Shown here in pieces: positions 51,938 through 60,364 of a stretch of 64,000 nucleotides of DNA. Numbering within the stretch: position 1 is the stretch's first letter; the number at the start of each line of letters is the position of its first letter. The position numbers were made by a program, and so were the translations under genes. Origin of the DNA: Candidatus Bacteroides merdigallinarum (GTDB lineage Bacteria > Bacteroidota > Bacteroidia > Bacteroidales > Bacteroidaceae); NCBI GenBank assembly GCA_019116285.1, contig DXBX01000063.1, positions 1 through 64,000 on the forward strand. The letters are read 5' to 3'. The notes beneath the pieces were generated by a model. That model did no database searches. It worked only from the letters and a program-made list of their open reading frames with translations, and was not told where the DNA came from.

Positions 51938-54214
51938 AACATCGAACTGCTGCGGGAGGACGGCACGCCATTCGGCGCCGGCTGCATCCCCTTGGCCCAC
52001 CGTCTGGCCGCCCAACCACCCGCCGGGGTGGAGGCTGTGACCTACGTGAACCCGGGCGACAAGCGCGACTATACTGTCGTGCTGGCTTCGGGCGAGGAAC
52101 TGCCTTTCCAGAATCTGGATGTGCTGGAGGCGGACACCAGTTTCCACCACGTGTTTGGCGGGGAACTGCTGGCCGGCTCGTGGGAAGCCGCTGCACGCAC
52201 GCGCAACGCCGTCATCCTGACCGAGCGGATGGCGCGCCGCCTCTTTGCCCAACCCGCCGAGGCCATCGGGCGGACGATGTTGCTGACCAATGCCCGGAGG
52301 ATGATGACCGCCCGGGAGGCCGGGGTGACCGGCGATGTGTCCTACACCGTGCAGGCCGTCATGCGGGACCTGCCCGCCAACAACTCTCTGACGCGAATGA
52401 AGCCGGTGGACCTGCTGACGGTGAACGACGAGCTGAGCTACCACGAAGCCTTCCGGCAGGCGGACTACCTCCTGAGCGGACAAATCTGCGCCCTGCTGCG
52501 CCCCGGCTTCACGCCCGACCGACTGAACGCCACCTTCCTGCAACAGGGCCTGAAGATGACGTTCGGGCCGAATGAATGCCCGGTGGCGGCACAGCCCTTC
52601 GGCGAAGACTTCCTGAGCGAGGGCGGTTTCTTGATTTTCGCCGTCATTTTCATGGCATTGGGCACGCTCATCCTGCTGGTGGGGCTGCTCAACTTCTTCA
52701 ACTTCGCCTGCGGCTCCTACCTCACCCGCCTGCGCGAATATGCCCTTCGCCGCGTGCAGGGCAGCCGTCCCGGACAATTGCTGGGCCTGCTATTCACCCA
52801 GGCCGTGCTGACAGTGGTGTTGGCCTTCTTGGTGGCAGGCTGCTTGGTGGAGGTGTGGGTGCCCAACCTGCACATCTCCCTGGAGACCTTCCGTCTGGAG
52901 ATAGACGGCGGGGCATTGCTGGGCCAGTGCGTGCAATACCTCGCGGTCCTCCTGCTCCTGACCCTGGTTGTCTGCGCGGGCACGGTGGCCTACGCCTGCC
53001 GCATCCCCATCCAGACCGGCATCCGGGGCACGGGCCGCGTGCGCCGTGGCAGCAGGCACATCGCGCGCAACGCCCTGCTGGCCGTGCAGTTCTTTGTCTG
53101 CTGGGTGTTTGTGGCCCTGGCCGCCGCCCTCTACTTGCAGACGGACACGCTCACATCGTCCGTGTTCAACACCCTGACAGACCGCCAGAAGGAAGAGATA
53201 CTGAGCATCCCCCTGAACTACACGTTCCTGACGGAGGCCGACAAACAGGCCCTCATCGACCGGATGAAGCAGCACGCCGGGGTGGAAGACTGTCTGCCCG
53301 CCGAGGAATCCTACGTGAGTGGCCTGACGCGCACCAGCGTGTTTGCAGACGAGCAGAAAAGCCGTGACAAGGTCATCCAGATATTTTACCACCGCATTGC
53401 CCCTAACTTTTTCCACTTCATGAACATCCCGCTGCTGCAAGGTGAAACCTTGCGCGACTCCACCGGCATCGTCATCAACACGAAGACAGCCGAGAACTAC
53501 ACCCGCCTGACGGGCAAGGAAGCGATGGGTGCCGTGCTCTATCCGTGGGACGGTCCGGCCATGACGGTGTGCGGACTGGCCGGCGATATCAATAACTATC
53601 TCTATGCGCCGCCCGAGGACTGGGACAGCAGGAAGATTGGCATGTGCTACCAATACTCGGACTTCAGCCTCTTTCTGGGACATTGCTACCTGAAGTGTCG
53701 TCCAGGCCAGGCCGACGCCGTGCGCCGCCACGTGACCGCCGTCCTGACGGAAACCCTCCCGCCCACCATCCCCGCGCAGGTGAACACCCTGCAACAGGAT
53801 CTGGAAGCGGAGTGCAGCATGGAGGCCAACCTGCGCAGCCTCATCCTGTTCTTCGCCCTGGTGTGCGTGGTGGTCACGCTGCTGGGCGTCTATGCCGCCA
53901 TCACGCTGGACACCGAGCGGAGGCGCAAGGAGGTGGCCATCCGCAAGGTGAACGGCGCAGGCCGCCGACAGATATTCCGGCTCTTCGCCAAGACCTACGT
54001 CTGGCTGCTCACGGGCACGGCGGTGGTAGCCTTCCCGCTCATCTACGTGATCTTCCAGCAATGGCAGACGCTGTACGTGTCCTTCTTCAGCTACGGCCCG
54101 TGGTTCTGGGCGGGACTGTTCCTGTCCGTCACGCTGGTCACGGCGCTGACGGTGGTGTTCCGCATCACGAAGATAGCGCGGGTGAATCCGGCGGAGGCGG
54201 TAAAGACGGAATAA
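51764..54214 (+). CDS. FtsX/MacB-type ABC transporter permease 2
   Basis: This 816-aa inner-membrane permease has the same duplicated MacB/FtsX plan as its neighbours: an N-terminal helix (about 20-37), a first FtsX bundle (about 285-420), a helix near 440-455 and a C-terminal bundle. The coupling motif ERRRKEVAIRKVNGAGRRQIFRLFAK is present. Its first 58 residues are identical to permease 3, and the C-terminal 120 are similar, while the periplasmic domains differ. This suggests two paralogues that pair as a heterodimer with shared ATPase contacts but different substrate-side surfaces. Confidence 0.9.
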   Translation: MLLHYLKVAVRQLLKYRTQNLISIVGLGVCLLCFSVCLYVGRFILSTDRCFEKRDRIANIELLREDGTPFGAGCIPLAHRLAAQPPAGVEAVTYVNPGDKRDYTVVLASGEELPFQNLDVLEADTSFHHVFGGELLAGSWEAAARTRNAVILTERMARRLFAQPAEAIGRTMLLTNARRMMTAREAGVTGDVSYTVQAVMRDLPANNSLTRMKPVDLLTVNDELSYHEAFRQADYLLSGQICALLRPGFTPDRLNATFLQQGLKMTFGPNECPVAAQPFGEDFLSEGGFLIFAVIFMALGTLILLVGLLNFFNFACGSYLTRLREYALRRVQGSRPGQLLGLLFTQAVLTVVLAFLVAGCLVEVWVPNLHISLETFRLEIDGGALLGQCVQYLAVLLLLTLVVCAGTVAYACRIPIQTGIRGTGRVRRGSRHIARNALLAVQFFVCWVFVALAAALYLQTDTLTSSVFNTLTDRQKEEILSIPLNYTFLTEADKQALIDRMKQHAGVEDCLPAEESYVSGLTRTSVFADEQKSRDKVIQIFYHRIAPNFFHFMNIPLLQGETLRDSTGIVINTKTAENYTRLTGKEAMGAVLYPWDGPAMTVCGLAGDINNYLYAPPEDWDSRKIGMCYQYSDFSLFLGHCYLKCRPGQADAVRRHVTAVLTETLPPTIPAQVNTLQQDLEAECSMEANLRSLILFFALVCVVVTLLGVYAAITLDTERRRKEVAIRKVNGAGRRQIFRLFAKTYVWLLTGTAVVAFPLIYVIFQQWQTLYVSFFSYGPWFWAGLFLSVTLVTALTVVFRITKIARVNPAEAVKTE

Positions 54215-54219
54215 TCAAC

Positions 54220-54410
54220 CATTTAACGAAACGACTATGTTACTACACTACCTGAAAGTCGCCGTCCGGCAACTGCTGAAATACCGGACGCAAAACCTGA
54301 TAAGCATCGTGGGGCTGGGCGTGTGCCTGCTCTGCTTCAGCGTCTGCCTCTACGTGGGGCGGTTCATCCTCAGCACGGACCGCTGCTTCGAGAAGCGGGA
54401 CCGCATCGCG
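54220..54410 (+). repeat. Near-identical 5' segment shared by permeases 2 and 3 (copy 2)
   Basis: Partner of 51747-51937. Differences seen are single bases in the third codon region, in the AAGTACC/AAATACC pair and in the GATCGG/GACCGC codons. Confidence 0.92.
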
Positions 54411-56654
54411 GAGGTGGTACTGGACTCGGAGGACGGCAAGCCGTTTTCGGGCACGCCTGCCCCGCTGGCCGACCGCCTGCGGCAGCTGCAGTGGGACGAG
54501 GTGGAAGCCCTGACCTACGTGGCCTATCCGGACAAACGGCTCTTTGACGTCGAGGCCAAGGAGGGCGAGATGTACCCCTTCGATCCCCTGACCTGCATGG
54601 AGACGGACAGCTGCTTCCGGCAGGTCTTCACCCCGCGCATCGTGGCCGGCTCGTGGGAGACCGCCGCACAGACCCCCAACGCCGTGGTGCTGAGCGAGCG
54701 TACGGCCCGCCGCATCTTCGGGACCAACCTGGCCGATGCCATCGGCCGCCAGCTGGTGACCACGCTGAAGATGCCCTATTCCGACAAGCGGGGAGGCGTG
54801 GCCTACACCGTGCAGGCCGTCATGGCAGACCTGCCCCTGAACAACAGCCTGAACTTCATGGAGCCGCTGGACCTGCTGGTGCTGAACGACAGCGACGGAC
54901 TGCTGCACTATGAAAGGAACAACGAAATGACCGGCGGCTTCACCTACGCCCTGCTGCGCCGGGACGGGACGGCCCTGTCCGGCCTGGAGAAGAGTTTCCG
55001 CCGCACCGGGATGAAACACACGCTCTACGCGAAGGAATTTGACGTGAGCGCCCGGCCGTTCGGCCAAAACTTCTGGGAATACTCCATTGCCAAATTCATG
55101 CTGGCCGTGGTGCTGGCCCTGGGCATCCTGGTGCTGGTGGTGGGACTGCTCAACTTTTTCTACTTCCAGATAGGCTCCTTCCTGGGCCGCAGCCGCGAGT
55201 ACAGCCTGCGGCGCGTGCTGGGAGGCGGCACTGTGCAACTCACGGCCCAACTTTTCGTGCAGGCGGCATTGGTGGTGCTGCTGTCCTTCCTGCTGACGTT
55301 CTGCCTCATCGAGCTGTCGGCCCCCCGGCTGCACTTCTCGCTGATGGAGTGGCAGATGAAGATTGACCCGGCGGTGCTGAACGTGCAGTGCGCCCAATAC
55401 CTGCTGGGCGTGTTGGCCGTCAGCCTCGCAGTGTGTGCCTTCACGGCCCTGCGGGCACGCCGCGCCGACCCGCAGTCCGCCCTGCGCGGAGGCAGCCGTC
55501 ACCGGATGCGGAGCGTGATGATGGGCGTGCAGTACTTTGTCTGCTGGGTGTTCGTCACGTTGGCCGCCGCCCTCTACTTGCAGGCGGGAAAGACCACGTC
55601 CACCCTGTTCGGCACACTGACGCGGCAGGAGAAGGCGGACATCCTGAGCATCCCCCTGGACTATCCTTCCCTGAAGAATGCCGACAAGCTGGCCCTCATC
55701 GAGCGGATGAAGCAACACGCCGGGGTGGCCGACTGCCTGCTGGCCGACATCGGCTACACGCGCGGCGTGTCCGGCAACCAGCTCCTGACCTCCCCGCCCG
55801 CCGACGAGAACGGACGCGAGGTCGTGGTCAACCTGCTCAGCGTGCCGTCCAATTTCTTCGACTTCATGCACATCCCCTTGGTGCAAGGACGTGCCTTGGA
55901 GAACAAGAACGAGATGGTGGTGGACCAAACCTTCGAGGCCGACATGCAGGCCGAACGCCGCGAGAGCCTGATGGGCGTCACGCTCCACGATTATCAAGGC
56001 AGCTACACCGTGAGTGGCATCTGCGCCCCGTTCGTGACCGATGTTTATGGTTTGGACTACGGCCCCGGCTACTTCCAGGGCTTCGCCTTCCTGCCTTCGG
56101 ACTTCAGCCACTACATAGGCCACTGCTACCTGAAATGCCATCACGGCCGGACAGAGGAAGTACGCCGCCATGTGCTGGAACTCCTTTCGCAGGCCCTGCC
56201 CTACACCCTCCGCCCGGAGGTCGGCACCCTGCTGGACGACCTGGAGGAGATGCAGGGCCTGGAGAGCAAGCTGAAAGGCGTGGTATTGTTCCTGGCCGTG
56301 GTGTGCGTCATTCTCACCTTGCTGGGCGTCTATGCCGCCATCACCCTCGACACCGAGCGGCGGCGCAAGGAGGTGGCCATCCGCAAGGTGAACGGCGCGG
56401 GCCTGCGGCACATCTTCCGGCTGTTTGCCCGGTCGTACCTGTGGATATTGGGCATCACCTTCGCCCTGGCCGTGCCGCTGCTCTACGTGCTGTTGCAACA
56501 ATGGAAGCAACTGTACACCGTGTTCTTCAATGACGGGCCGCTGTTCTGGCTCAGCATCGGGCTGTTTGTCCTGCTGGCCACGGCGCTGACGGTGGTGTTC
56601 CGCATTGCGAAGATAGCACGGCTGAACCCGGCGGAGGCGGTGAAGGCGGAATAA
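54237..56654 (+). CDS. FtsX/MacB-type ABC transporter permease 3
   Basis: This 805-aa paralogue of permease 2 starts 22 nt after it, behind a duplicate of the same ribosome-loading sequence. Domain order and the coupling motif ERRRKEVAIRKVNGAGLRHIFRLFAR are the same. The N-terminal 58 residues are identical to permease 2 and the periplasmic domains are about as different as those of separate genes. It completes a set of three permeases for one ATPase, more than the two halves an ABC exporter needs, so alternative pairings are possible. Confidence 0.9.
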   Translation: MLLHYLKVAVRQLLKYRTQNLISIVGLGVCLLCFSVCLYVGRFILSTDRCFEKRDRIAEVVLDSEDGKPFSGTPAPLADRLRQLQWDEVEALTYVAYPDKRLFDVEAKEGEMYPFDPLTCMETDSCFRQVFTPRIVAGSWETAAQTPNAVVLSERTARRIFGTNLADAIGRQLVTTLKMPYSDKRGGVAYTVQAVMADLPLNNSLNFMEPLDLLVLNDSDGLLHYERNNEMTGGFTYALLRRDGTALSGLEKSFRRTGMKHTLYAKEFDVSARPFGQNFWEYSIAKFMLAVVLALGILVLVVGLLNFFYFQIGSFLGRSREYSLRRVLGGGTVQLTAQLFVQAALVVLLSFLLTFCLIELSAPRLHFSLMEWQMKIDPAVLNVQCAQYLLGVLAVSLAVCAFTALRARRADPQSALRGGSRHRMRSVMMGVQYFVCWVFVTLAAALYLQAGKTTSTLFGTLTRQEKADILSIPLDYPSLKNADKLALIERMKQHAGVADCLLADIGYTRGVSGNQLLTSPPADENGREVVVNLLSVPSNFFDFMHIPLVQGRALENKNEMVVDQTFEADMQAERRESLMGVTLHDYQGSYTVSGICAPFVTDVYGLDYGPGYFQGFAFLPSDFSHYIGHCYLKCHHGRTEEVRRHVLELLSQALPYTLRPEVGTLLDDLEEMQGLESKLKGVVLFLAVVCVILTLLGVYAAITLDTERRRKEVAIRKVNGAGLRHIFRLFARSYLWILGITFALAVPLLYVLLQQWKQLYTVFFNDGPLFWLSIGLFVLLATALTVVFRIAKIARLNPAEAVKAE

Positions 56655-56658
56655 GAAA

Positions 56659-56762
56659 TAGGAATTTAGATGGGACGCAAATGGTAACTGAATTCCCCTT
56701 CTCCGGGGAGGAGGAGAATCAAGTTACCAACGTTCCAATCATCACTGCTAAATTATCATTTA
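56659..56762. mobile_element. Spacer with short form of the palindromic element
   Basis: TAGGAATTTA (56659-56668) is followed by a 65-nt element (56672-56736) with ends GGGACG and CGTTCC and the inner pairs GGTAACT / AGTTACC and CTCCGGGGAG. TAAATTATCATTTA (56749-56762) closes the spacer. Relative to the copy at 51553 the central 110 nt or so are missing. Confidence 0.7.
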
Positions 56763-56785
56763 ACCAATACATATACCAACCGATT

Positions 56786-57445
56786 ATGATCAAGACAGTA
56801 AACCTGCAGAAAATCTTCCGCACGGAAGAAGTACAGACGTTGGCCCTGACCAACGTGAACATCGAAGTCAATGAAGGCGAGTTCGTCGCCATCATGGGCC
56901 CGTCCGGTTGCGGCAAGTCCACCCTGCTCAACATCCTGGGCCTGCTGGACAATCCCACGGCGGGCGAGTATTACCTCAACGGCACAGAAGTGTCGCGCTA
57001 CACCGAGTCGCAGCGCACCGACCTGCGCAAGGGCGTCATCGGCTTCGTCTTCCAGAGCTTCAACCTGATAGACGAACTGAATGTGTACGAGAACGTGGAG
57101 CTGCCCCTGCTCTACATGGGCATCCCCAGCGCCGAGCGCAAGAAGCGTGTGGAGGATGCCTTGGAGCGCATGGGCATGATGCACCGCGTGAAGCACTTCC
57201 CCCAGCAGCTCAGCGGCGGACAGCAGCAGCGCGCCGCCATCGCCCGCGCCGTGGTGGCCAACCCCAAGCTGATCCTGGCGGACGAGCCCACCGGCAACCT
57301 CGACTCGAAGAACGGCCGCGAGGTAATGGAGCTGCTCAAGGAACTGCATCGCGACGGCACCACCATCGTCATGGTGACGCACTCGCAGCACGATGCCGAC
57401 TATGCCGACCGCATCATCCACCTGTTTGACGGGCAGGTGGTGTGA
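56786..57445 (+). CDS. ABC transporter ATP-binding protein (MacB/LolD type)
   Basis: This 219-aa ATPase has Walker [11 protein letters not shown] (about 37-46), the Q loop in [13 protein letters not shown], the signature [14 protein letters not shown], Walker [14 protein letters not shown] and the switch histidine in VTHSQHD. It would power the FtsX-type permeases encoded just upstream. Size and motifs are those of stand-alone MacB/LolD-like ATPases. The ATG at 56786 follows a 24-nt leader after the AT-rich spacer motif. topA converges 9 nt downstream. Confidence 0.95.
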   Translation: MIKTVNLQKIFRTEEVQTLALTNVNIEVNEGEFVAIMGPSGCGKSTLLNILGLLDNPTAGEYYLNGTEVSRYTESQRTDLRKGVIGFVFQSFNLIDELNVYENVELPLLYMGIPSAERKKRVEDALERMGMMHRVKHFPQQLSGGQQQRAAIARAVVANPKLILADEPTGNLDSKNGREVMELLKELHRDGTTIVMVTHSQHDADYADRIIHLFDGQVV

Positions 57446-57454
57446 GCGGAAGGC

Positions 57455-59836
57455 TCACTTCTTTGCGCCCTTCGCCGGTTTCGCCTCCTTGGCGGCCGAC
57501 GCCTTGGGCGCACGCTTCTTGCGCGTGGAGGCCTTGTCCGCCTGCAGCTTGATGAGGTCCATGCAGGATGCCAGGCTGAGGTCGGCGGGCTCAATACCGG
57601 CGGGAATCTTGTAGTTGTTGCCCTGGTAGGCGATGTAGGGGCCGTAGCGGCCGTTCATGATTTCCAGGTCCGGCTCTTCGGGGAACTTCTTGATGTGGCG
57701 CTTGGCCTCGGCCTCCAGCTTGTCCTTCAGCAGGCCGATGGCCACGTCGAGGGTGACGTCCAGCGGGTCGAGATCCTTGGGCAGGGTGACGTAGATGCCG
57801 TGGCCGTGCACGTAGGCGCCGAAGCGGCCGTTGCCCACGCTGACGGGCTGCCCGTCCCAGTCGCCCAGTTCGCGCGGCAGCTTGAAGAGGTCCAACACCT
57901 CGTCCAGGGTGATGGTCTCGATGGACTGTCCCCGCTTCAGCTGGGCGAAGCGCGGCTTCTCGTCCTCGTTGGCACTGCCTATCTGCGCCACGGGTCCGAA
58001 GCGGCCAATCTTGACGCTGACCTGCTTGCCGCTCTTGGGGTCGGTGCCCAGGATGCGTTCGCCCGCCTTGTGCTCGCTCTTGGCAGCCAGGGTGCTCTCC
58101 ACGGACGGGTGGAACTGGCTGTAGAATTTCTTCAGGACGCCCGTCCATTGCTTTTCGCCCTCGGCTATCTCGTCGAACTGCTTCTCCACCGTGGCGGTGA
58201 AGTTGTAGTCCAGTATGTCGGGGAAGTATTCCGTCAGGAAGTCGTTCACCACCAGGCCCGTGTCCGTGGGCAGCAGCTTGGACTTCTCCGCGCCGGTGAT
58301 TTCCTTGTGCGTCTCGTCTGCAATCTGCCCGTCCTTCAGGGTGAGCACGTTGCAGTCGCGCTCCTCGCCCGGCTTGTCGCCCTTGACGACGTATTCGCGC
58401 TGCTGGATGGTGCTGATGGTGGGCGCGTAGGTGGAGGGTCGGCCGATGCCCAGTTCCTCCAGCTTGCGCACCAGGCTGGCCTCAGTATAGCGGGGCGGAT
58501 GCTGGCTGAAACGCTCGGTGGCGGTGACGTCGCTGTACGCCAACTGCTGTCCCTTCTTCAGCGGGGGCAGCAGGCCGGCCTCGTCCTCGCGGCCCTCGAT
58601 GTCCTCGTCCTGCGAGTCGCGGTAGACGCGGAGGAAACCGTCGAACTTGACCACCTCGCCGGTGGCGGTGAAAGTCTCGGCACTGTTGCCGAGGGCGATG
58701 GTGACGGTGGTCTTCTCCAGCTCGGCGTCGGCCATCTGCGAGGCGATGGTGCGCTTCCATATCAGTTCATACAGACGCTTCTCCTGGTGGGTGCCGTCTA
58801 TCTTGGGTGCCTGCATGTTGGTGGGGCGGATGGCCTCGTGCGCCTCTTGCGCGCCCTTGGTCCGGGTGGCGAAGTGGCGGGTGCAAATGTAGCGTTCGCC
58901 CATCATCGTCCCGATGGCCTCGCGGCTGCTCTGCAGGGCGAAGTCGGAGAGGTTGACGGAGTCGGTACGCATATAGGTAATCATACCGGATTCATACAGC
59001 CGCTGCGCCACCATCATGGTCTGCGCCACGGTGAAGCCCAGCTTGCGGGCCGCCTCCTGTTGCAGGGTGGAGGTGGTGAAGGGGGCCGACGGGCTCTTGC
59101 GCAGGGGCTTCGTGGTGATGTCGCTGATGCTGAACGTGGCCGACTTGCACAGCTCCAGGAACTTGCGGGCCTCGGCCTTCGTCTTGAAGCGGCGGGCCAG
59201 CTCGGCCTTCAGTTCGACGGGCTTGCCGTCCGCATCGGGCACCAGGAAGACGGCGGTGACGCGGTAGGCGGCTTCGGTCTTGAAGGCGTTGATTTCGCGC
59301 TCGCGCTCCACGATGAGGCGCACGGCCACGGACTGCACGCGCCCGGCGGAGAGGGCGGGCTTGACTTTGCGCCACAGGACGGGCGACAGCTCGAAGCCCA
59401 CGATGCGGTCCAGCACGCGGCGGGCCTGCTGCGCGTCCACCAGGTTGAGGTCGATGTCGCGCGGATGCTCGATGGCCCGCAGGATGGCGTTCTTGGTGAT
59501 TTCATGGAACACGATTCGCTTGGTGTGCTCCGGGTTCAGGCCCAACACCTCATACAGGTGCCAGGCGATGGCTTCTCCCTCGCGGTCCTCATCGGATGCC
59601 AGCCAGACGGTGTCCGCCTTGGCGGCCTCGTCCTTCAGTTGGCTGACCAGGGCGCGCTTGTCCGCGGGGATTTCATATTCGGGCTTGAAGTCGTGGGTGA
59701 TGTCGATGCTGAACGCCTTCTTCTTCAGGTCGCGGATATGCCCGTAACTGGACAGCACTTTATAGTCCTTTCCGAGGAACTTCTCGATGGTTTTCGCTTT
59801 TGCCGGAGACTCGACAATGACAAGGTTCTTCTGCAT
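57455..59836 (-). CDS. topA: DNA topoisomerase I
   Basis: This 793-aa type IA topoisomerase relaxes negative supercoils. The TOPRIM domain has VIVESPAKAKTIEKFLG (about 6-22) and the acidic SDEDREGEAIAWHL (81-94). The active-site tyrosine is Y288 in SGMITYMRTDSVNLS. The C-terminal part lacks the four-cysteine zinc fingers of E. coli TopA and instead has several topo-C repeats with R-[FY]-G-[AP] motifs (IGRFGPVAQIG, GNGRFGAYVHG, MNGRYGPYIAY). A lysine/alanine-rich tail (about 775-793) probably helps DNA binding. The ATG at 59836 starts the conserved MQKNLVIVES. Confidence 0.97.
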   Translation of the reverse strand: MQKNLVIVESPAKAKTIEKFLGKDYKVLSSYGHIRDLKKKAFSIDITHDFKPEYEIPADKRALVSQLKDEAAKADTVWLASDEDREGEAIAWHLYEVLGLNPEHTKRIVFHEITKNAILRAIEHPRDIDLNLVDAQQARRVLDRIVGFELSPVLWRKVKPALSAGRVQSVAVRLIVEREREINAFKTEAAYRVTAVFLVPDADGKPVELKAELARRFKTKAEARKFLELCKSATFSISDITTKPLRKSPSAPFTTSTLQQEAARKLGFTVAQTMMVAQRLYESGMITYMRTDSVNLSDFALQSSREAIGTMMGERYICTRHFATRTKGAQEAHEAIRPTNMQAPKIDGTHQEKRLYELIWKRTIASQMADAELEKTTVTIALGNSAETFTATGEVVKFDGFLRVYRDSQDEDIEGREDEAGLLPPLKKGQQLAYSDVTATERFSQHPPRYTEASLVRKLEELGIGRPSTYAPTISTIQQREYVVKGDKPGEERDCNVLTLKDGQIADETHKEITGAEKSKLLPTDTGLVVNDFLTEYFPDILDYNFTATVEKQFDEIAEGEKQWTGVLKKFYSQFHPSVESTLAAKSEHKAGERILGTDPKSGKQVSVKIGRFGPVAQIGSANEDEKPRFAQLKRGQSIETITLDEVLDLFKLPRELGDWDGQPVSVGNGRFGAYVHGHGIYVTLPKDLDPLDVTLDVAIGLLKDKLEAEAKRHIKKFPEEPDLEIMNGRYGPYIAYQGNNYKIPAGIEPADLSLASCMDLIKLQADKASTRKKRAPKASAAKEAKPAKGAKK

Positions 59837-60039
59837 AGGTTTTTCCTTTGTTGGTGGCTCGTGCCACGGTTTTCGCGGCAAATGTAGGAAAAAAAGCCGC
59901 TTCCCACCTTATAATAAGGAAAGTTTTAGCAAAAAAAGTTGGGCACTGCTCCTTGGTCAACAAGCCATCAAAGATTCCATGCTTATACCGTTTGCCCCAA
60001 AAGCTGTGCCGGAACAGGAGATACAATTTCCCGTTCTGC

Positions 60040-60070
60040 TTGGTTCTCTTCCGCCGAATGCCTACATTTG
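60040..60070 (+). promoter_or_regulatory. Promoter of the vsr remnant
   Basis: TTG (60040-60042), 20 nt, then TACATTTG (60063-60070), 27 nt before the ATG. It is a textbook Bacteroidota promoter left in front of a broken gene. Confidence 0.6.
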
Positions 60071-60097
60071 CGGAACAGTTATACAGAAAGACCTTCC

Positions 60098-60364
60098 ATG
60101 GACATCTGGGACAAAATGAAACGCTCCGCCGTCATGGCTAGAATCAAATGCAAGAACACGAAGCCGGAGCTTATCGTGCTCCGGAAGTACCGGGTGGCGA
60201 TATTTGTGCACGGGTGCTTCTGGCACGGGCATGAGGTGGACGGGCATATTCCACATTCCAACACCGCGTTCTAGGCAAAGAAGATAAGCCGGAACAAAGA
60301 ACGGGACGAACGCAACAAGAAACGTCTACAGGAAATAGGTTGGATATGGAAAGGACGATTCTAG
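60098..60364 (+). pseudogene. vsr: Decayed vsr (very short patch repair endonuclease)
   Basis: The start MDIWDKMKRSAVMARIKCKNTKPE and the segment VAIFVHGCFWHGHE are clear Vsr signatures. The intact protein nicks T:G mismatches left by deamination at Dcm sites. Two defects are visible. About 22-25 residues between KPELIVLRKY and VAIF are missing, which removes part of the catalytic core. The codon for a conserved tryptophan (SNTAFW in relatives) is TAG at 60272, with the frame continuing as AKKISRNKERDERNKKRLQEIGW to a stop at 60362. It sits beside the Dcm-type methyltransferase it normally serves. Confidence 0.85.

Noticed and set aside
59939-60097. Longer N-terminal reading of the vsr remnant
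   Set aside because: The frame is open upstream of 60098, but the promoter at 60040-60070 lies inside it and the sequence before MDIWDK has no Vsr similarity.
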